Shown here: piece by piece, positions 51,154 to 60,421 of the stretch
Layout of the letters: every line of letters starts with the position of its first letter
Position numbering within the stretch: the first letter of the stretch is position 1
Assembly (NCBI RefSeq): GCF_000373585.1
Contig: NZ_KB891918.1
Location: 204,133-268,132 of the forward strand
DNA: 64,000 bases
Source: Streptomyces sp. MspMP-M5
Lineage (GTDB): Bacteria; Actinomycetota; Actinomycetes; Streptomycetales; Streptomycetaceae
Reading direction: 5' to 3'
Made by a program: the position numbers and the translations under genes
The notes under the pieces: model-generated
Database searches by the model: none
Told to the model about the DNA's origin: nothing
What the model saw: only the letters and a program-made list of their open reading frames with translations

Positions 51154-51873
51154 ATGAACTCACGCCAGCGCCGCGGAGTGATCCTGCTGCTCCTGTCCGT
51201 CCTGTGTGCGGTCGGCGCCTTCGTCGGCGTGCTGTCGGTGATCAGGAGCGTCGAGTCCAAGATCGGGCAGGAGAAGACCGCCTACCGGCTCAGGACGGAC
51301 GTCGCGGCCTATAAACCGCTGGATCCGGGGCAGTTCGAAGAGGTGAGGATTCCGCAGCGGTGGCTGCCGCCCACCGCGGTGACCGACCTGGACAAGGTCA
51401 GCGGCAAGATCGCGGTGACCCCGCTCAAGAAGGGCTCGCTCCTCCAGGACGACATGATCGTCGACCGGCCGGCGCTCAAGGCCGGCCAGCAGGAGATCGC
51501 CATCATGATCGACGCCGCCACCGGCGTGGCCGGCAAGATCAACCCCGGTTCCCGGGTCAACATCTTCGCCACCTTCGACGGCCGCCGCCCCGAGGACAAG
51601 CCGGTCTCCAAGGTCATCGTCGCCGGCGCCCAGGTCATCGACGTCGGCAAGCTGACCCCGCTGGAGGCCAAGGACCCCGGCAGCCCCGCCGCCACCAGCC
51701 GCCAGCCCGGCCAGGCCGTCCCGATCACCTTCGCACTGGACACCCAGGACGCCCAACGCGTCGCCTACGCCGAGTCGTTCGCCTCCCATGTGCGGCTCGC
51801 CCTGCTCGCCCCCGGCACCCAGGCCACCGTCCCGCCCGGCGAGCGCACCTACACCCTCGACGGCGACAAGTGA
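51154..51873 (+). CDS. cpaB: CpaB/RcpC-type pilus assembly protein (SAF domain)
   Basis: A 239-residue protein with an N-terminal membrane helix (GVILLLLSVLCAVGAFVGVLSV), then a SAF domain (about 40-105: LRTDVAAYKPLDPGQFEEVR and GKIAVTPLKKGSLLQDDMIV), and an RcpC-like C-terminal part (GAQVIDVGKLTPLEAKD). CpaB proteins act at the envelope in Flp pilus biogenesis. It is followed after 13 bases by cpaE. ATG 51154 has GAGGTCCCCCGCCC upstream. Confidence 0.85.
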   Translation: MNSRQRRGVILLLLSVLCAVGAFVGVLSVIRSVESKIGQEKTAYRLRTDVAAYKPLDPGQFEEVRIPQRWLPPTAVTDLDKVSGKIAVTPLKKGSLLQDDMIVDRPALKAGQQEIAIMIDAATGVAGKINPGSRVNIFATFDGRRPEDKPVSKVIVAGAQVIDVGKLTPLEAKDPGSPAATSRQPGQAVPITFALDTQDAQRVAYAESFASHVRLALLAPGTQATVPPGERTYTLDGDK

Positions 51874-51886
51874 CCCGGAGGCCCAG

Positions 51887-53335
51887 GTGACCATCCGCAT
51901 CCTCCCGGCCGTCGGCGACCCGGACGCCGCCCGGGCCGTCGCCGCGCTCCTCGACCAACTCCCGGACGCCGAACCGGCGCCCGCCGTCGCCGACGGCACC
52001 GCGCTGCTCAACGCCCTGGCCGGGGCCGCCGGAGCGGCCGCCCAGCCGTCGCCGGCCCCCGCCGGGGCCCCGCCCGGCGGACCGGCCGCCGCCGTCCAGG
52101 CGCTCCCCGAGGTCGTCCTCGTCCACGAGCGGATCGGCCCGCTGCCCGCGCTGGAGCTGATCCGCGAGGTGGCGCTCCGCTTCCCCGCCGTCGGCGTCGT
52201 CCTGATCACCGCCGACGCCGGCCCGGCGCTGTACTCCGCCGCGATGGACGCCGGCGCCCGCGGCATCGTCGGACTGCCCCTGGGCTACGACGAACTGGCC
52301 GCCCGGGTGCAGGCCGCGGCCCAGTGGGCGACGGGGGTGCGCGTCCACCTGGGGGGCAACCCGGACGCGCTGCCCGCGCCGACCGGCACCCTCGTCACCG
52401 TCACCGGCGCCAAGGGCGGCGTCGGCACCACCGTCACCGCCGTCCATCTCGCGCTCGCCGCGCGGGCCGGCGGCGCCCGCGTCGCACTCGTCGACCTCGA
52501 CCTCCAGTCCGGCGACATCGGCTCCTATCTGGACGTCCAGTTCCGCCGCTCGGTCGTCGACCTCGCCGGCATCCAGGACATCTCCGCCCGGGTCCTCCAG
52601 GACGCCGTGCACGCCCACCACACCGGACTCGGCCTGCTGCTCGCCCCCGAGGAGGGCGAGCGCGGCGAGGAGGTCGACGACCGGGCGGCCCGCCAGATCG
52701 TCGGCGCCCTGCGCTCCCGTTACGACGTGGTCGTCGCCGACTGCGGCTCCCAGATGCAGTCCGCCAACGCCGTCGCCGTCGAACTCGCCGACGTGGCCCT
52801 GCTGGTGACCACCCCGGACGTGGTCTGCGTCCGCGCCGCCAAACGCCAGGTGCGGCTGTGGGACCGGCTGCGGATCCGCAAGGCCGAGGACACCACCACC
52901 GTCGTCAACCGCCTCACCCGCCACACCGAGATCCAGCCGGCGCTGGTCGCCAAAGCCACCGGCACCCGGGTCGCCCGTACCCCGGTCCCAGCCGCCTTCA
53001 AGGAACTCCAGCCCTGTGTCGACGCGGGCCGGATGCAGGACCTCGACGCCCGCTCGACGGTCCGCACCGCGCTGTGGGAGCTGGCCGGCGAACTGGGCCT
53101 GGCCGGCCCGTCGGCCGCCGCCGGGACGGGCCGCGGCGGCCACCGCAACCGCCCCATGCTCACCGGGCGCAAGCGCAAGGCCCTCACCACCGGGGCGGCG
53201 CCCGCACCTGGGACGGGCCAGGGGCCGGCACCGGGGACGGGGACGTTCGGCGCCCGGCACGGCGCCCCGGGGGGACCCGGCGGCCCCGGCACCCCCGGCA
53301 CGTTCGACCCGACCGGCCCCTACGAGGAGGGCTGA
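51887..53335 (+). CDS. cpaE: CpaE-like receiver/MinD-type ATPase
   Basis: A 482-residue pilus-localisation ATPase. The N-terminal part (about 1-150) resembles a degenerate response-regulator receiver (FPAVGVVLITADAG). The C-terminal part is a ParA/MinD ATPase with deviant Walker A TGAKGGVGTTVT and ALVDLDLQSGDIGSYLD as the switch/Walker A' region. The tail after about 410 is disordered Gly/Pro-rich. GTG 51887 follows CGGAGG. It overlaps no gene but is three bases from the TadE-like gene. Confidence 0.9.
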   Translation: MTIRILPAVGDPDAARAVAALLDQLPDAEPAPAVADGTALLNALAGAAGAAAQPSPAPAGAPPGGPAAAVQALPEVVLVHERIGPLPALELIREVALRFPAVGVVLITADAGPALYSAAMDAGARGIVGLPLGYDELAARVQAAAQWATGVRVHLGGNPDALPAPTGTLVTVTGAKGGVGTTVTAVHLALAARAGGARVALVDLDLQSGDIGSYLDVQFRRSVVDLAGIQDISARVLQDAVHAHHTGLGLLLAPEEGERGEEVDDRAARQIVGALRSRYDVVVADCGSQMQSANAVAVELADVALLVTTPDVVCVRAAKRQVRLWDRLRIRKAEDTTTVVNRLTRHTEIQPALVAKATGTRVARTPVPAAFKELQPCVDAGRMQDLDARSTVRTALWELAGELGLAGPSAAAGTGRGGHRNRPMLTGRKRKALTTGAAPAPGTGQGPAPGTGTFGARHGAPGGPGGPGTPGTFDPTGPYEEG

Positions 53336-53338
53336 GCG

Positions 53339-53749
53339 ATGCGGCGTCCCGCAGGGCCCGGTCCGGCGCCGGGCGGCCGCCCCCGCGACCGCGGCCAGGT
53401 CTCGGTGGAGTTCCTCGGCCTGCTCCCGCTGATCCTCGTAGTCCTCGCCCTGCTCTGGCAGTTCGTGCTGGTCGGCTACACCTACGCGCTCGCCGCGCAC
53501 GCCGCCGACCGGGGCGCGCGGGCCGCCAGTGCCACCGAGGGCGGCGGCGCCGGCGCCTGCCGCACCGCCGCCGCGCACCAGCTCCCGCACGCCTGGCAGG
53601 GCGGCTCCAGCACCGCCTGCAGCACCGTCCCGGGCCTGTGGAAGGCGACGGTCCGGATCAAGGTCCCGGTGCTCTTCCCCGGCGCCGGCACCTTCCCGTG
53701 GACGGTCACCGGCACCGCGGGTGCCGCGAAGGAGGCAGCGGCCCGATGA
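53339..53749 (+). CDS. TadE-like pseudopilin 1
   Basis: A 136-residue TadE-family protein. Basic N-terminal RPRDRGQVSVEFLGLLPLIL has the class III prepilin-like G/QxSxEF site with Glu+5, followed by one membrane helix. The rest is an extracytoplasmic domain with two cysteines. Such proteins are processed by the prepilin peptidase and assembled with Flp pilin. ATG 53339; the stop overlaps the next start (ATGA). Confidence 0.88.
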   Translation: MRRPAGPGPAPGGRPRDRGQVSVEFLGLLPLILVVLALLWQFVLVGYTYALAAHAADRGARAASATEGGGAGACRTAAAHQLPHAWQGGSSTACSTVPGLWKATVRIKVPVLFPGAGTFPWTVTGTAGAAKEAAAR

Positions 53750-54237
53750 TCCGCCGACCCCCCGCCCGCCCCCGGACCCGCCGGCGCGCCCGCGACCGCG
53801 GCTCCGCCTCCCTGGAGTTCCTCGGCATCCTCCCGGTCCTGCTGCTCGTCGCCCTCGCCGCCGTCCAACTGGGCCTGGCCGCCTATGCCGTCCAACAGGC
53901 CGGCACCGCCGCCCGCGCCGCCGCCCGCACCGCCGCGATGGACCCCACCGACCAGGAGACCGACCCGCAGACCGCCGGCCGGGCCGCGCTCAGCGGCTGG
54001 GTCGCCCACCGCGCCTCGATCAGCGTCGCCGGCTCCGGCAACGCGGTCAGCGCCACCGCGACCGTCCAGATCCCCTCGATCCTCCCCGGCGCCGACTTCG
54101 GCTCCGCGCGCCGCAGCGCCACCATGCCCCGCCCCGAAGGAGCCCCTGGAGCGCCGGCGTCACCACAGCGAACGGTCGGAGGAGCGCCCGGAGCGGCGCA
54201 ACCACCACGAACGGACGGAGAGGCGCCGCCGCGATGA
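53746..54237 (+). CDS. TadE-like pseudopilin 2
   Basis: A 163-residue TadE/TadF-type protein. N-terminal RARDRGSASLEFLGILPVLLL again gives a Gly-xxxx-Glu processing site and a membrane helix, followed by an AARTAAMDP helical region. Its last 40 residues are Pro/Gly/Ala-rich and look like a later addition. Start and stop both overlap neighbours by ATGA, so it is translationally coupled to both. Confidence 0.85.
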   Translation: MIRRPPARPRTRRRARDRGSASLEFLGILPVLLLVALAAVQLGLAAYAVQQAGTAARAAARTAAMDPTDQETDPQTAGRAALSGWVAHRASISVAGSGNAVSATATVQIPSILPGADFGSARRSATMPRPEGAPGAPASPQRTVGGAPGAAQPPRTDGEAPPR

Positions 54238-55571
54238 GTCTCAAAGCCCGGATCGTCGCCCCCGAAGCGGCCGGCGAGGACCGCCAGGACGGCCACCTCG
54301 TCGCCGTCTACCGCGCCAAGCTGCTGGAGGAGATCGACCTCGCCGAGATGTCCGCGCTGACCGCCGCCGAGCGCCGCTCCCGGCTGGAACGCGTCCTGGG
54401 CCACCTCATCAGCCGCGAGGGCCCGGTCCTCTCCACCGCCGAACGCGCCCAGCTGATCCGCCGGGTGGTCGACGAGGCACTCGGCCTCGGCGTCCTCGAA
54501 CCCCTCCTGGAGGACGCCTCGGTCACCGAGATCATGGTCAACGGCCCCGACCAGGTCTACGTCGAACGGCACGGCCGGGTCGAGCCGGTACCCGTCCGCT
54601 TCGCCTCCCACGAGCAGCTCATGCAGACCATCGAGCGGATCGTCTCCACCGTCAACCGCCGGGTGGACGAGTCCCATCCGATGGTCGACGCCCGCCTGCC
54701 CACCGGCGAGCGGGTCAACGTCATCATCCCGCCGCTGGCCCTCAACGGCGCCACCCTCACCATCCGCCGCTTCCCGCGCGCCTACACCCTCGCCGAACTC
54801 ATCGGCATCGGCACGCTCGACGAGCAGATGCTGATGCTGCTGGCGGGGCTGGTGCGCGCCAAGTTCAACGTGGTGGTCTCCGGCGCCACCGGAGCCGGCA
54901 AGACCACCCTCCTCAACGCCCTCTCCGGCCTCATCCCGGACGGCGAACGCATCATCACCGTCGAGGACGCCGCCGAACTCCAGCTCCAGCAGAGCCACGT
55001 CATCCGCCTCGAATCCCGCCCGCCCAACGTCGAGGGCAAGGGCCGGATCACCATCCGCGACCTGGTCCGCAACTCGCTGCGGATGCGCCCCGACCGGATC
55101 ATCGTCGGCGAGGTCCGCGGCGGCGAGACCCTCGACATGCTGCAGGCGATGTCCACCGGCCACGACGGCTCGCTCGCCACCGTCCACGCCAACAGCGCCG
55201 AGGACGCCCTGATGCGGCTCCAGACGCTCGCCTCCATGTCGGACGTCGCCATCCCCTTCGAGGCGCTGCGCGACCAGATCAACAGCGCCGTCGACTGCCT
55301 CGTCCAGCTCACCCGGCACGCCGACGGCTCCCGCCGGATCAGCGAGATCGCCCTCCTGGACTCCCGCGGCCACGAGGACTACCGGATCGTGACGGTCTGC
55401 CGCTTCGAGGCCGCGCCGATGGGCGCCGACCGCGTGGTGCACGGCGCCTTCCACTACTTCCCACTGCCCCGCCGGGTCGCCGAACGCCTCCTCATGGCCG
55501 GCGAGTCCGCCCCGCCCGCCTTCGGCGTGGCGGCCACCGACGACCAACTCGCCACCCGGAAGGCCACCTGA
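54234..55571 (+). CDS. tadA: TadA/CpaF secretion ATPase
   Basis: The motor for Flp pilus assembly, 445 residues. The N-terminal domain (HLVAVYRAKLLEEID and following) is helical. Walker A is VSGATGAGKTTLLNALSG, the Asp box is ITVEDAAELQL, and Walker B is PDRIIVGEVRGGETLDML, then the His box GHDGSLATVHAN. All catalytic blocks are intact. The start overlaps the pseudopilin stop and the end overlaps the tadB start by one base (TGATG). Confidence 0.95.
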   Translation: MSLKARIVAPEAAGEDRQDGHLVAVYRAKLLEEIDLAEMSALTAAERRSRLERVLGHLISREGPVLSTAERAQLIRRVVDEALGLGVLEPLLEDASVTEIMVNGPDQVYVERHGRVEPVPVRFASHEQLMQTIERIVSTVNRRVDESHPMVDARLPTGERVNVIIPPLALNGATLTIRRFPRAYTLAELIGIGTLDEQMLMLLAGLVRAKFNVVVSGATGAGKTTLLNALSGLIPDGERIITVEDAAELQLQQSHVIRLESRPPNVEGKGRITIRDLVRNSLRMRPDRIIVGEVRGGETLDMLQAMSTGHDGSLATVHANSAEDALMRLQTLASMSDVAIPFEALRDQINSAVDCLVQLTRHADGSRRISEIALLDSRGHEDYRIVTVCRFEAAPMGADRVVHGAFHYFPLPRRVAERLLMAGESAPPAFGVAATDDQLATRKAT

Positions 55572-56518
55572 TGACCGGCGGGAACCCCCTGGCCCTGCTC
55601 GCCCTCGGCGCCAGCGCGCTGTGCGGCGTCCTCGCCGTCGCCGGAGTCCGCCTCTACGCCTCCGGGCGCGCCCAGCGGCAGGCCATCGTCGACCGGCTCG
55701 ACGACGCGCGCGGGCTGCCGGCGGCCGGCCGGCGCCGCCGCTTCCCGTCCGTCGACCGCACCCTGCGCGGCACCCGCTTCGGCCGCCGCCTGGCACTCCG
55801 CCTGGCCGCCACCGGACTGGACGTCACCCCCGGCGAGTTCTTCGTCGCCATGCTCGCCACCGTGATCGGGCTGTGGGGGGCCGCGCAGGCCGTCCTCGCC
55901 CCGTTCTTCGGGCCGATCGCCGCACTGATCGCGGTCTGGGCGGCGTTCGCCTTCCTCAACTGGCAGCGGCAGAAGCGGATCGAGAAGTTCATCAACCAGC
56001 TCCCCGAACTCTCCCGGATCCTCGCCAACGCCACCCAGGCCGGCCTCGCACTGCGCACCGCCCTGGCGATGGCCGCCGAAGAGCTGGAGGCCCCGGCCGG
56101 TGAGGAACTGGCGAAGGTCGCCGGCAAACTCGCCGTCGGCCACTCCGTCGACGACGCCCTCGGCGAGCTGGCCGAACGCCTCCCCTCCCGCGAACTGGTC
56201 GTCCTGGTCACCACGTTGGTCCTCGCCAACCGCGCCGGCGGCACCGTCGTCGGCTCGCTGCGCAACCTCACCAAGACCCTGGAGGAGCGCAAGGAGACCC
56301 GCCGCGAGGTCCGCACCCAGCTCTCCCAGGTCGTGGTCACCGCCTATGTCGTCCCCGTGCTCGGCATCGGCACCCTGCTGCTGATGAACCGCATCGCCCC
56401 GGGCGCCATCGACCGGATGACCTCGTCCTTCCTGGGCCAACTCGCCGTCGTGGTCGCCTTCGTCCTGTACGGGCTCGGCTTCTTCCTCATCCGCCGGCTC
56501 TCCAAGATCGACGTCTAG
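55571..56518 (+). CDS. tadB: TadB inner-membrane platform protein
   Basis: A 315-residue T2SSF-domain protein with membrane helices at the N-terminus, near residues 95-135 and at the C-terminus. The cytoplasmic T2SF core reads INQLPELSRILANATQAGLAL and GGTVVGSLRNLTKTLEERKE. It forms the platform with TadC. It is translationally coupled to tadA. Confidence 0.92.
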   Translation: MTGGNPLALLALGASALCGVLAVAGVRLYASGRAQRQAIVDRLDDARGLPAAGRRRRFPSVDRTLRGTRFGRRLALRLAATGLDVTPGEFFVAMLATVIGLWGAAQAVLAPFFGPIAALIAVWAAFAFLNWQRQKRIEKFINQLPELSRILANATQAGLALRTALAMAAEELEAPAGEELAKVAGKLAVGHSVDDALGELAERLPSRELVVLVTTLVLANRAGGTVVGSLRNLTKTLEERKETRREVRTQLSQVVVTAYVVPVLGIGTLLLMNRIAPGAIDRMTSSFLGQLAVVVAFVLYGLGFFLIRRLSKIDV

Positions 56519-56574
56519 ACGAGTGAGCCCGCCGGCCGGACCGCTGACCGCCGAAAGAAGGAAAGTAAGGACTG

Positions 56575-57468
56575 ATGGCACTCGCAATCGTGCTGGCCCT
56601 CGCCCTCGCCCTGTCGGTCGTCGGCATCTGCTGCGGCATCGCGCTCTACCGCCGCGAAGCCCGGCTGCCCCCCGACCTCGCGCTGTCCCTGGAGGTCGGC
56701 GCGACCCGCGCCACCGCCGTCGGCTCGGCCGTGGACCGCACCGGCATGCGCTACGCCCCTCTCGTACTGCGGCTGATGGGCGACAAGCGGGTGGCGCGGG
56801 TCCGCCGCCGGATCGACCTGGCGGGCAACCCCGGCGGCCTCACCGTCGACCGCTACGCCGCCCGCCGTGCGGTCTACGGCGGCCTGGGCTTCTTCGGCGC
56901 GCTGGTGATGTTCCTCAAGGGCCAGCCCGTACTGGGCGTCCTTATGGTGCTGTTCGGACTTTTCTGGACCGAAGTGGGCATCTGGGCGGCCATCCGGCAG
57001 CGGAAGGACACCATCGAGCGCACGCTTCCGGACTTTCTCGATGTGCTCGCCGTCGTGGTGAGCGCCGGTCTCGGCTTCCGCCAGGCGCTGGACCGGGTCG
57101 CCGAGAAGTACGAGGGCCCCTGGGCCGACGAACTCCGCATTACCCTCCGCCAGATGGACATGGGCGTCAGCCGCCGCGCCGCCTTCGAGGAGCTGCGGCG
57201 ACGCAACGACTCCGAGCAGGTCGCACAGTTCGTCACCGCCCTCCAGCAGGGCGAGGAACTGGGCGCGCCGATCGTCGAGACCCTGATCCAGATCGCCGAC
57301 GACATGCGCCGCACCGACGCCCAGAACGCCCGCCGACGCGCCGCCCGCGCGGTCCCCAAGGCCACCATGGTGGTCACCACGTTCATGGTCCCGGCCACAA
57401 TGATCCTGCTCATCGCCGGCTTCTTCCTCGGCTCCGGCACCGACTTCGGCTCCCTGATGGGCAGATGA
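56575..57468 (+). CDS. tadC: TadC inner-membrane platform protein
   Basis: A 297-residue partner of TadB with the T2SF core LPDFLDVLAVVVSAGLGFRQ and EELGAPIVETLIQIADDMRR, an N-terminal membrane helix and a C-terminal one (MVPATMILLIAGFFLGSG). It starts 57 bases after tadB behind AAAGAAGGAAAG. A dispersed repeat with a strong hairpin begins right after its stop and probably ends the transcript. Confidence 0.92.
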   Translation: MALAIVLALALALSVVGICCGIALYRREARLPPDLALSLEVGATRATAVGSAVDRTGMRYAPLVLRLMGDKRVARVRRRIDLAGNPGGLTVDRYAARRAVYGGLGFFGALVMFLKGQPVLGVLMVLFGLFWTEVGIWAAIRQRKDTIERTLPDFLDVLAVVVSAGLGFRQALDRVAEKYEGPWADELRITLRQMDMGVSRRAAFEELRRRNDSEQVAQFVTALQQGEELGAPIVETLIQIADDMRRTDAQNARRRAARAVPKATMVVTTFMVPATMILLIAGFFLGSGTDFGSLMGR

Positions 57469-57482
57469 CCCCGGCCCGCACC

Positions 57483-57790
57483 GCCCACAACAGCCCCCAC
57501 TTGCCGTTTTTCCCACCCACCCACGGGAGGGGACGGGTCGGAGGGGCAGGGGTGTGCCGGACGTAAAGCGAAGCAGTCCGGTACACCCCTGCCCCGGAGG
57601 CCCGCCACCGCACCCAACAGCCCCGCGCAGCGGACCGGCCCGCCGCCAGGCGACACGGCGCCGCACCCGGCAACGTGGGAAGCCAGCCAAGCGCAGCGGA
57701 CCCGCGCCGAAGGCGCAAAAGGCAAGCGCCGCCAGGCGCAAGCAAGGCGAACCCCCACGGCGGGACGGCCGACAACGTGGGAAGCCCTTG
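57483..57790 (-). repeat. Dispersed repeat copy B (inverted) with 17-bp hairpin
   Basis: Reverse-orientation copy of the element at 37.5 kb. Hairpin arms are 57546-57562 and 57576-57592, with one A-C mismatch. Block order (reverse complement) is CTTCCCACGTTGTCGG, GGGGTTCGCCTT, TGCGCCTGGCGGCG, CCGCTGCGCGGGGCTGTT, hairpin, GGGAAAAACGG. The TTCCCACGTTG motif occurs twice here, so the copy is longer than A and C. Confidence 0.82.
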
Positions 57791-57896
57791 CGGACGCACA
57801 CCACCCCGGCCGGATGCACACGCTCCGCGCCCCCCGTTCCCCTCAACGCCTTCGCAGGAGCAACGAGTTGTGCCACAGTGGTGACGCCGGTCGACT

Positions 57897-58115
57897 GCGG
57901 CGCACCGCGGCGCACCGCGGCGCACCGCACCGCCGCACACCGCACCGCGGTTGCGCCGGCGACCGGACCGCATGGGCAGGGACGCAGACGGCAAGCCGGG
58001 GGATGCCGGAGGGGGCGGGGTGGCTGAGGTGGCGCGCGGTGGCCGAAACGTGACGCCCGTTCCCTCGTTGGTGGTTTCGGACGAGGGGGAGGTTCGGAAC
58101 CTCTGTTCCGGGAAC
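57897..58115 (+). promoter_or_regulatory. Flp-pilin upstream region: tandem repeat and GTTCC palindromes
   Basis: GCGGCGCACC is repeated three times from 57897 to 57926. Further down, GAGGTTCGGAACCTC (58089-58103) and GTTCCGGGAAC (58105-58115) are adjacent perfect palindromes, with more GTTCC copies nearby (58059, 58119). A GGAAC at 58111-58115 could be a -35 element for an ECF sigma factor. The region lies about 100-130 bases before the pilin start. Confidence 0.5.
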
Positions 58116-58218
58116 GCCGTTCCGGCGTACTTTTCTCGTGTCATGAGCGCGGACGAGCGCACCACGGGGACACACCGGCCGAACCAGAGCGGGACGGCTG
58201 CCCATGGAGGGGAAGACG

Positions 58219-58383
58219 ATGGCGAAGCGGTTCATGAGGGACGACCGGGGACAGACCTCGATCGAGTACCTCGGCATCATCGCGGTGGTCGTGGCGATCG
58301 TCCTGGTCCTGTCGACCACGGACTTCGGCAGCCAGATCGCCAACGCCATCGCCAACAAGATCTCCGACGTCGTCGGGATCTGA
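58219..58383 (+). CDS. flp: Flp-family pilin
   Basis: Major pilin, 54 residues. The N-terminal leader MAKRFMRDDRG ends at a class III prepilin peptidase site, G/QTSIEYLG, with Glu at +5. The hydrophobic helix IIAVVVAIVLVLSTT follows. The short C-terminal part (DFGSQIANAIANKISDVVGI) is typical of Flp pilins. ATG 58219 follows GGAGGGG; the in-frame ATG 58204 overlaps that site. It is separated from the tad genes by a 750-bp region with its own promoter elements, as expected for a highly expressed pilin. Confidence 0.93.
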   Translation: MAKRFMRDDRGQTSIEYLGIIAVVVAIVLVLSTTDFGSQIANAIANKISDVVGI

Positions 58384-58400
58384 TCCCCGCCACTCCGCCC

Positions 58401-59081
58401 GTGCCGGCCCTCACAGCCACGCGCCGCCCCCGCCGCGACGCCGGACAGACCCTGCCGATCTACCTCGTCGCGATCGGGGGCCTGCTCTTCCTCGCGCTCG
58501 CCTTCTTCGCCGTCGGCCAGGCGGCGGCCACCCGCAACGGCGCGCAGACCGCCGCGGACGCGGCCGCGCTGGCCGCCGGCCAGAAGTACCGCGACGAGCT
58601 GCGCAAGGGCGTCCTCGCCGGACTCCGCGACGGCACCGGCACCGGCGACCCGACGGCCTGGACGGACCTCCTCGCCGGCCGCGGCGTCCCCTCCGGCCCC
58701 GCCTGCGCGAACGCCGACTGGTACGCCGGACGCAACGACGCCGCGGTCTCCTCCTGCACCCCCAACTCCTGGCCGACGTCGTTCGCCGTCACCGTGAAGT
58801 CCCGTCGCGCGGTGGGCGATTCGGTGATCCCCGGCACCGCCGGCACCCACGCCTCGGCCGCGGCGAAGGCCATCGTCACCCCCCGCTGCACCGCCACCCC
58901 GCCCGGCGGCGGCCCCACGACCACCCCCACCCCGACTCCCACCGGGACGGGCGGCGGCAAGGACACCGGTCCCGCCCCCCGCACCCTCGTCTGCGCCGGC
59001 AAGGGCTGGACGCTCGACCCCGACCGCCCCCAGGACCTCCCCACGGCCGCCGACCTGTTCTCCGTACGCCTGGCCCGGTGA
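58401..59081 (+). CDS. TadG-like pilus-associated membrane protein
   Basis: A 226-residue protein that begins RRPRRDAGQTLPIYLVAIGG and a membrane helix, followed by QAAATRNGAQTAADAAALAAGQ, the hallmark of TadG/TadE N-terminal regions. Three or four cysteines lie in the exported domain, then a Thr/Pro-rich linker (TPTPTPTGTGGGK). Start GTG 58401 lacks a ribosome site, so initiation by coupling with the pilin gene 17 bases upstream is likely; this start is uncertain. Confidence 0.78.
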   Translation: MPALTATRRPRRDAGQTLPIYLVAIGGLLFLALAFFAVGQAAATRNGAQTAADAAALAAGQKYRDELRKGVLAGLRDGTGTGDPTAWTDLLAGRGVPSGPACANADWYAGRNDAAVSSCTPNSWPTSFAVTVKSRRAVGDSVIPGTAGTHASAAAKAIVTPRCTATPPGGGPTTTPTPTPTGTGGGKDTGPAPRTLVCAGKGWTLDPDRPQDLPTAADLFSVRLAR

Positions 59082-59184
59082 CCGCCGCCCCGCCCCGGCC
59101 CTCCACCCACCGGCCCCGCCGCCCCATGACCCCATCGATGACCCCCACCGACCTCCCGACCGCACTCAGCGAAGGAACGCATCC

Positions 59185-59772
59185 ATGAGCATTCGGCGCA
59201 CCACGAAGGCCGCCAGGGGAGCGGTCGCCACGGCGAGCGCGATCGGCCTGGCCCTCCTCGTGGCCGGCTGCGGTGGGGGCGACGGCGGCACCGCGCAGAA
59301 ACCGGCCGACCGGAAGCCGGCCTCCCACAGCGCCACCCCCGCCGGCGGCGGCGACGGCTCCCCCGCGGCCGACGCCGACAAGGTCATCGGGGAGATGAAG
59401 GGCGCGGACGGCGTCGTGGTCACCCTGAACTCCGCGGTCCGCGACGCCGGCGGCTTCGTCACCGTCGAGGGCACCGTCACCAACCACGGCACCCGCGCCT
59501 TCAACGCCATCGACTGGCGCTCCAGCGAGACCGAGCTGAAGTCGCGCTCGTCCGTCTCCGGCGCCACCCTGGTCGACATGGCGGGCAAGAAGCGCTACCT
59601 CGTCCTCCGCGACACCCACGGCGAGTGCCTGTGCACGACGGGCCTGAGCGGACTGCTCCCGGGCCAGAGCCGCCCGATCTTCGCGCAGTTCCCGGCCCCG
59701 CCCGCCAAGGTGACCGAGGTCGACTTCCTGCTGCCGACCCTGCCGCCGGCCACCATCAAGATCACCGATTGA
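59185..59772 (+). CDS. Exported lipoprotein in pilus locus
   Basis: A 195-residue lipoprotein. The signal peptide ends in the lipobox LLVAGC, so it is anchored to the outer face of the membrane. A Gly/Pro/Ala-rich linker follows (about 30-65), then a beta-rich domain (DGVVVTLNSAVRDAGGFVTV...). Two cysteines occur in GECLCTTG. No named family is recognised. ATG 59185 follows GAAGGA. The OmpA-domain gene starts 10 bases downstream, so the two are probably cotranscribed. Confidence 0.8.
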   Translation: MSIRRTTKAARGAVATASAIGLALLVAGCGGGDGGTAQKPADRKPASHSATPAGGGDGSPAADADKVIGEMKGADGVVVTLNSAVRDAGGFVTVEGTVTNHGTRAFNAIDWRSSETELKSRSSVSGATLVDMAGKKRYLVLRDTHGECLCTTGLSGLLPGQSRPIFAQFPAPPAKVTEVDFLLPTLPPATIKITD

Positions 59773-59782
59773 GCCGCCCGCG

Positions 59783-60385
59783 ATGACCGCCTCCCGTACG
59801 GCCGTCACGGCCGCCGCCGCGCTCCTGCTGACCGTCGCCCTGACGGCCCCCGCCGCCCACGCCGACCCGCCGGGCGTCACCGAGGACACCACCGCGCCGG
59901 TCCGCATCGACCCCACCAACCCCCACCTGCGGATGGTCCAGGGCGCCACCCTCGCCCCGCCCAAGGTCCTCAACATCAAGTCCGTCGTGGAGACCGACGA
60001 CGGCTCCGAGAGCCGCCAGGACACCAACGACAACATCACCTTCTCGCTCCAGGCCGAGGTCCTTTTCAGCAAGGACAGCGCCGAGCTGTCGACGGACGCG
60101 CTGGCCCGGATCAGCGCCATCGCCGACGAGGTCAGAAAACAACACGCCACCCGGCTAAGGGTCTTCGGCTTCACCGACAACCTCGGCTCCGTCGCACACG
60201 GCCTGGTCCTCTCCAAGCAGCGCGCCAACGCCGTCCAGCGCGAACTCGCCGTCGACCTCGGGTCCTCCGCCACCTTCCAGATCCGCGGCTACGGCGAGCA
60301 GTACCCGGTCGCCGACAACAGCACCGAGGCCGGCCGCCGCAAGAACCGCCGCGTGGAGGTCAGCTTCCCGCGCAACGGCGGCTGA
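59783..60385 (+). CDS. Exported OmpA-domain protein in pilus locus
   Basis: A 200-residue secreted protein with a signal peptide (VTAAAALLLTVALTAPAAHA) and a C-terminal OmpA/MotB-like domain. The core reads LRVFGFTDNLGSVAHGLVLS, then QRANAVQRELAVDLG and STEAGRRKNRRVEVSF. Such domains bind peptidoglycan, so a wall-anchoring role for the pilus apparatus is inferred. The start is ATG 59783. Confidence 0.85.
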   Translation: MTASRTAVTAAAALLLTVALTAPAAHADPPGVTEDTTAPVRIDPTNPHLRMVQGATLAPPKVLNIKSVVETDDGSESRQDTNDNITFSLQAEVLFSKDSAELSTDALARISAIADEVRKQHATRLRVFGFTDNLGSVAHGLVLSKQRANAVQRELAVDLGSSATFQIRGYGEQYPVADNSTEAGRRKNRRVEVSFPRNGG

Positions 60386-60421
60386 CGCGCCACCGCCCAC
60401 CAGCGACGGCCGGGGATCGAG

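Noticed and set aside
57897..57926. Short repeats as a CRISPR array
   Set aside because: The units are 10 bp with no spacers. No Cas gene is present in the window.
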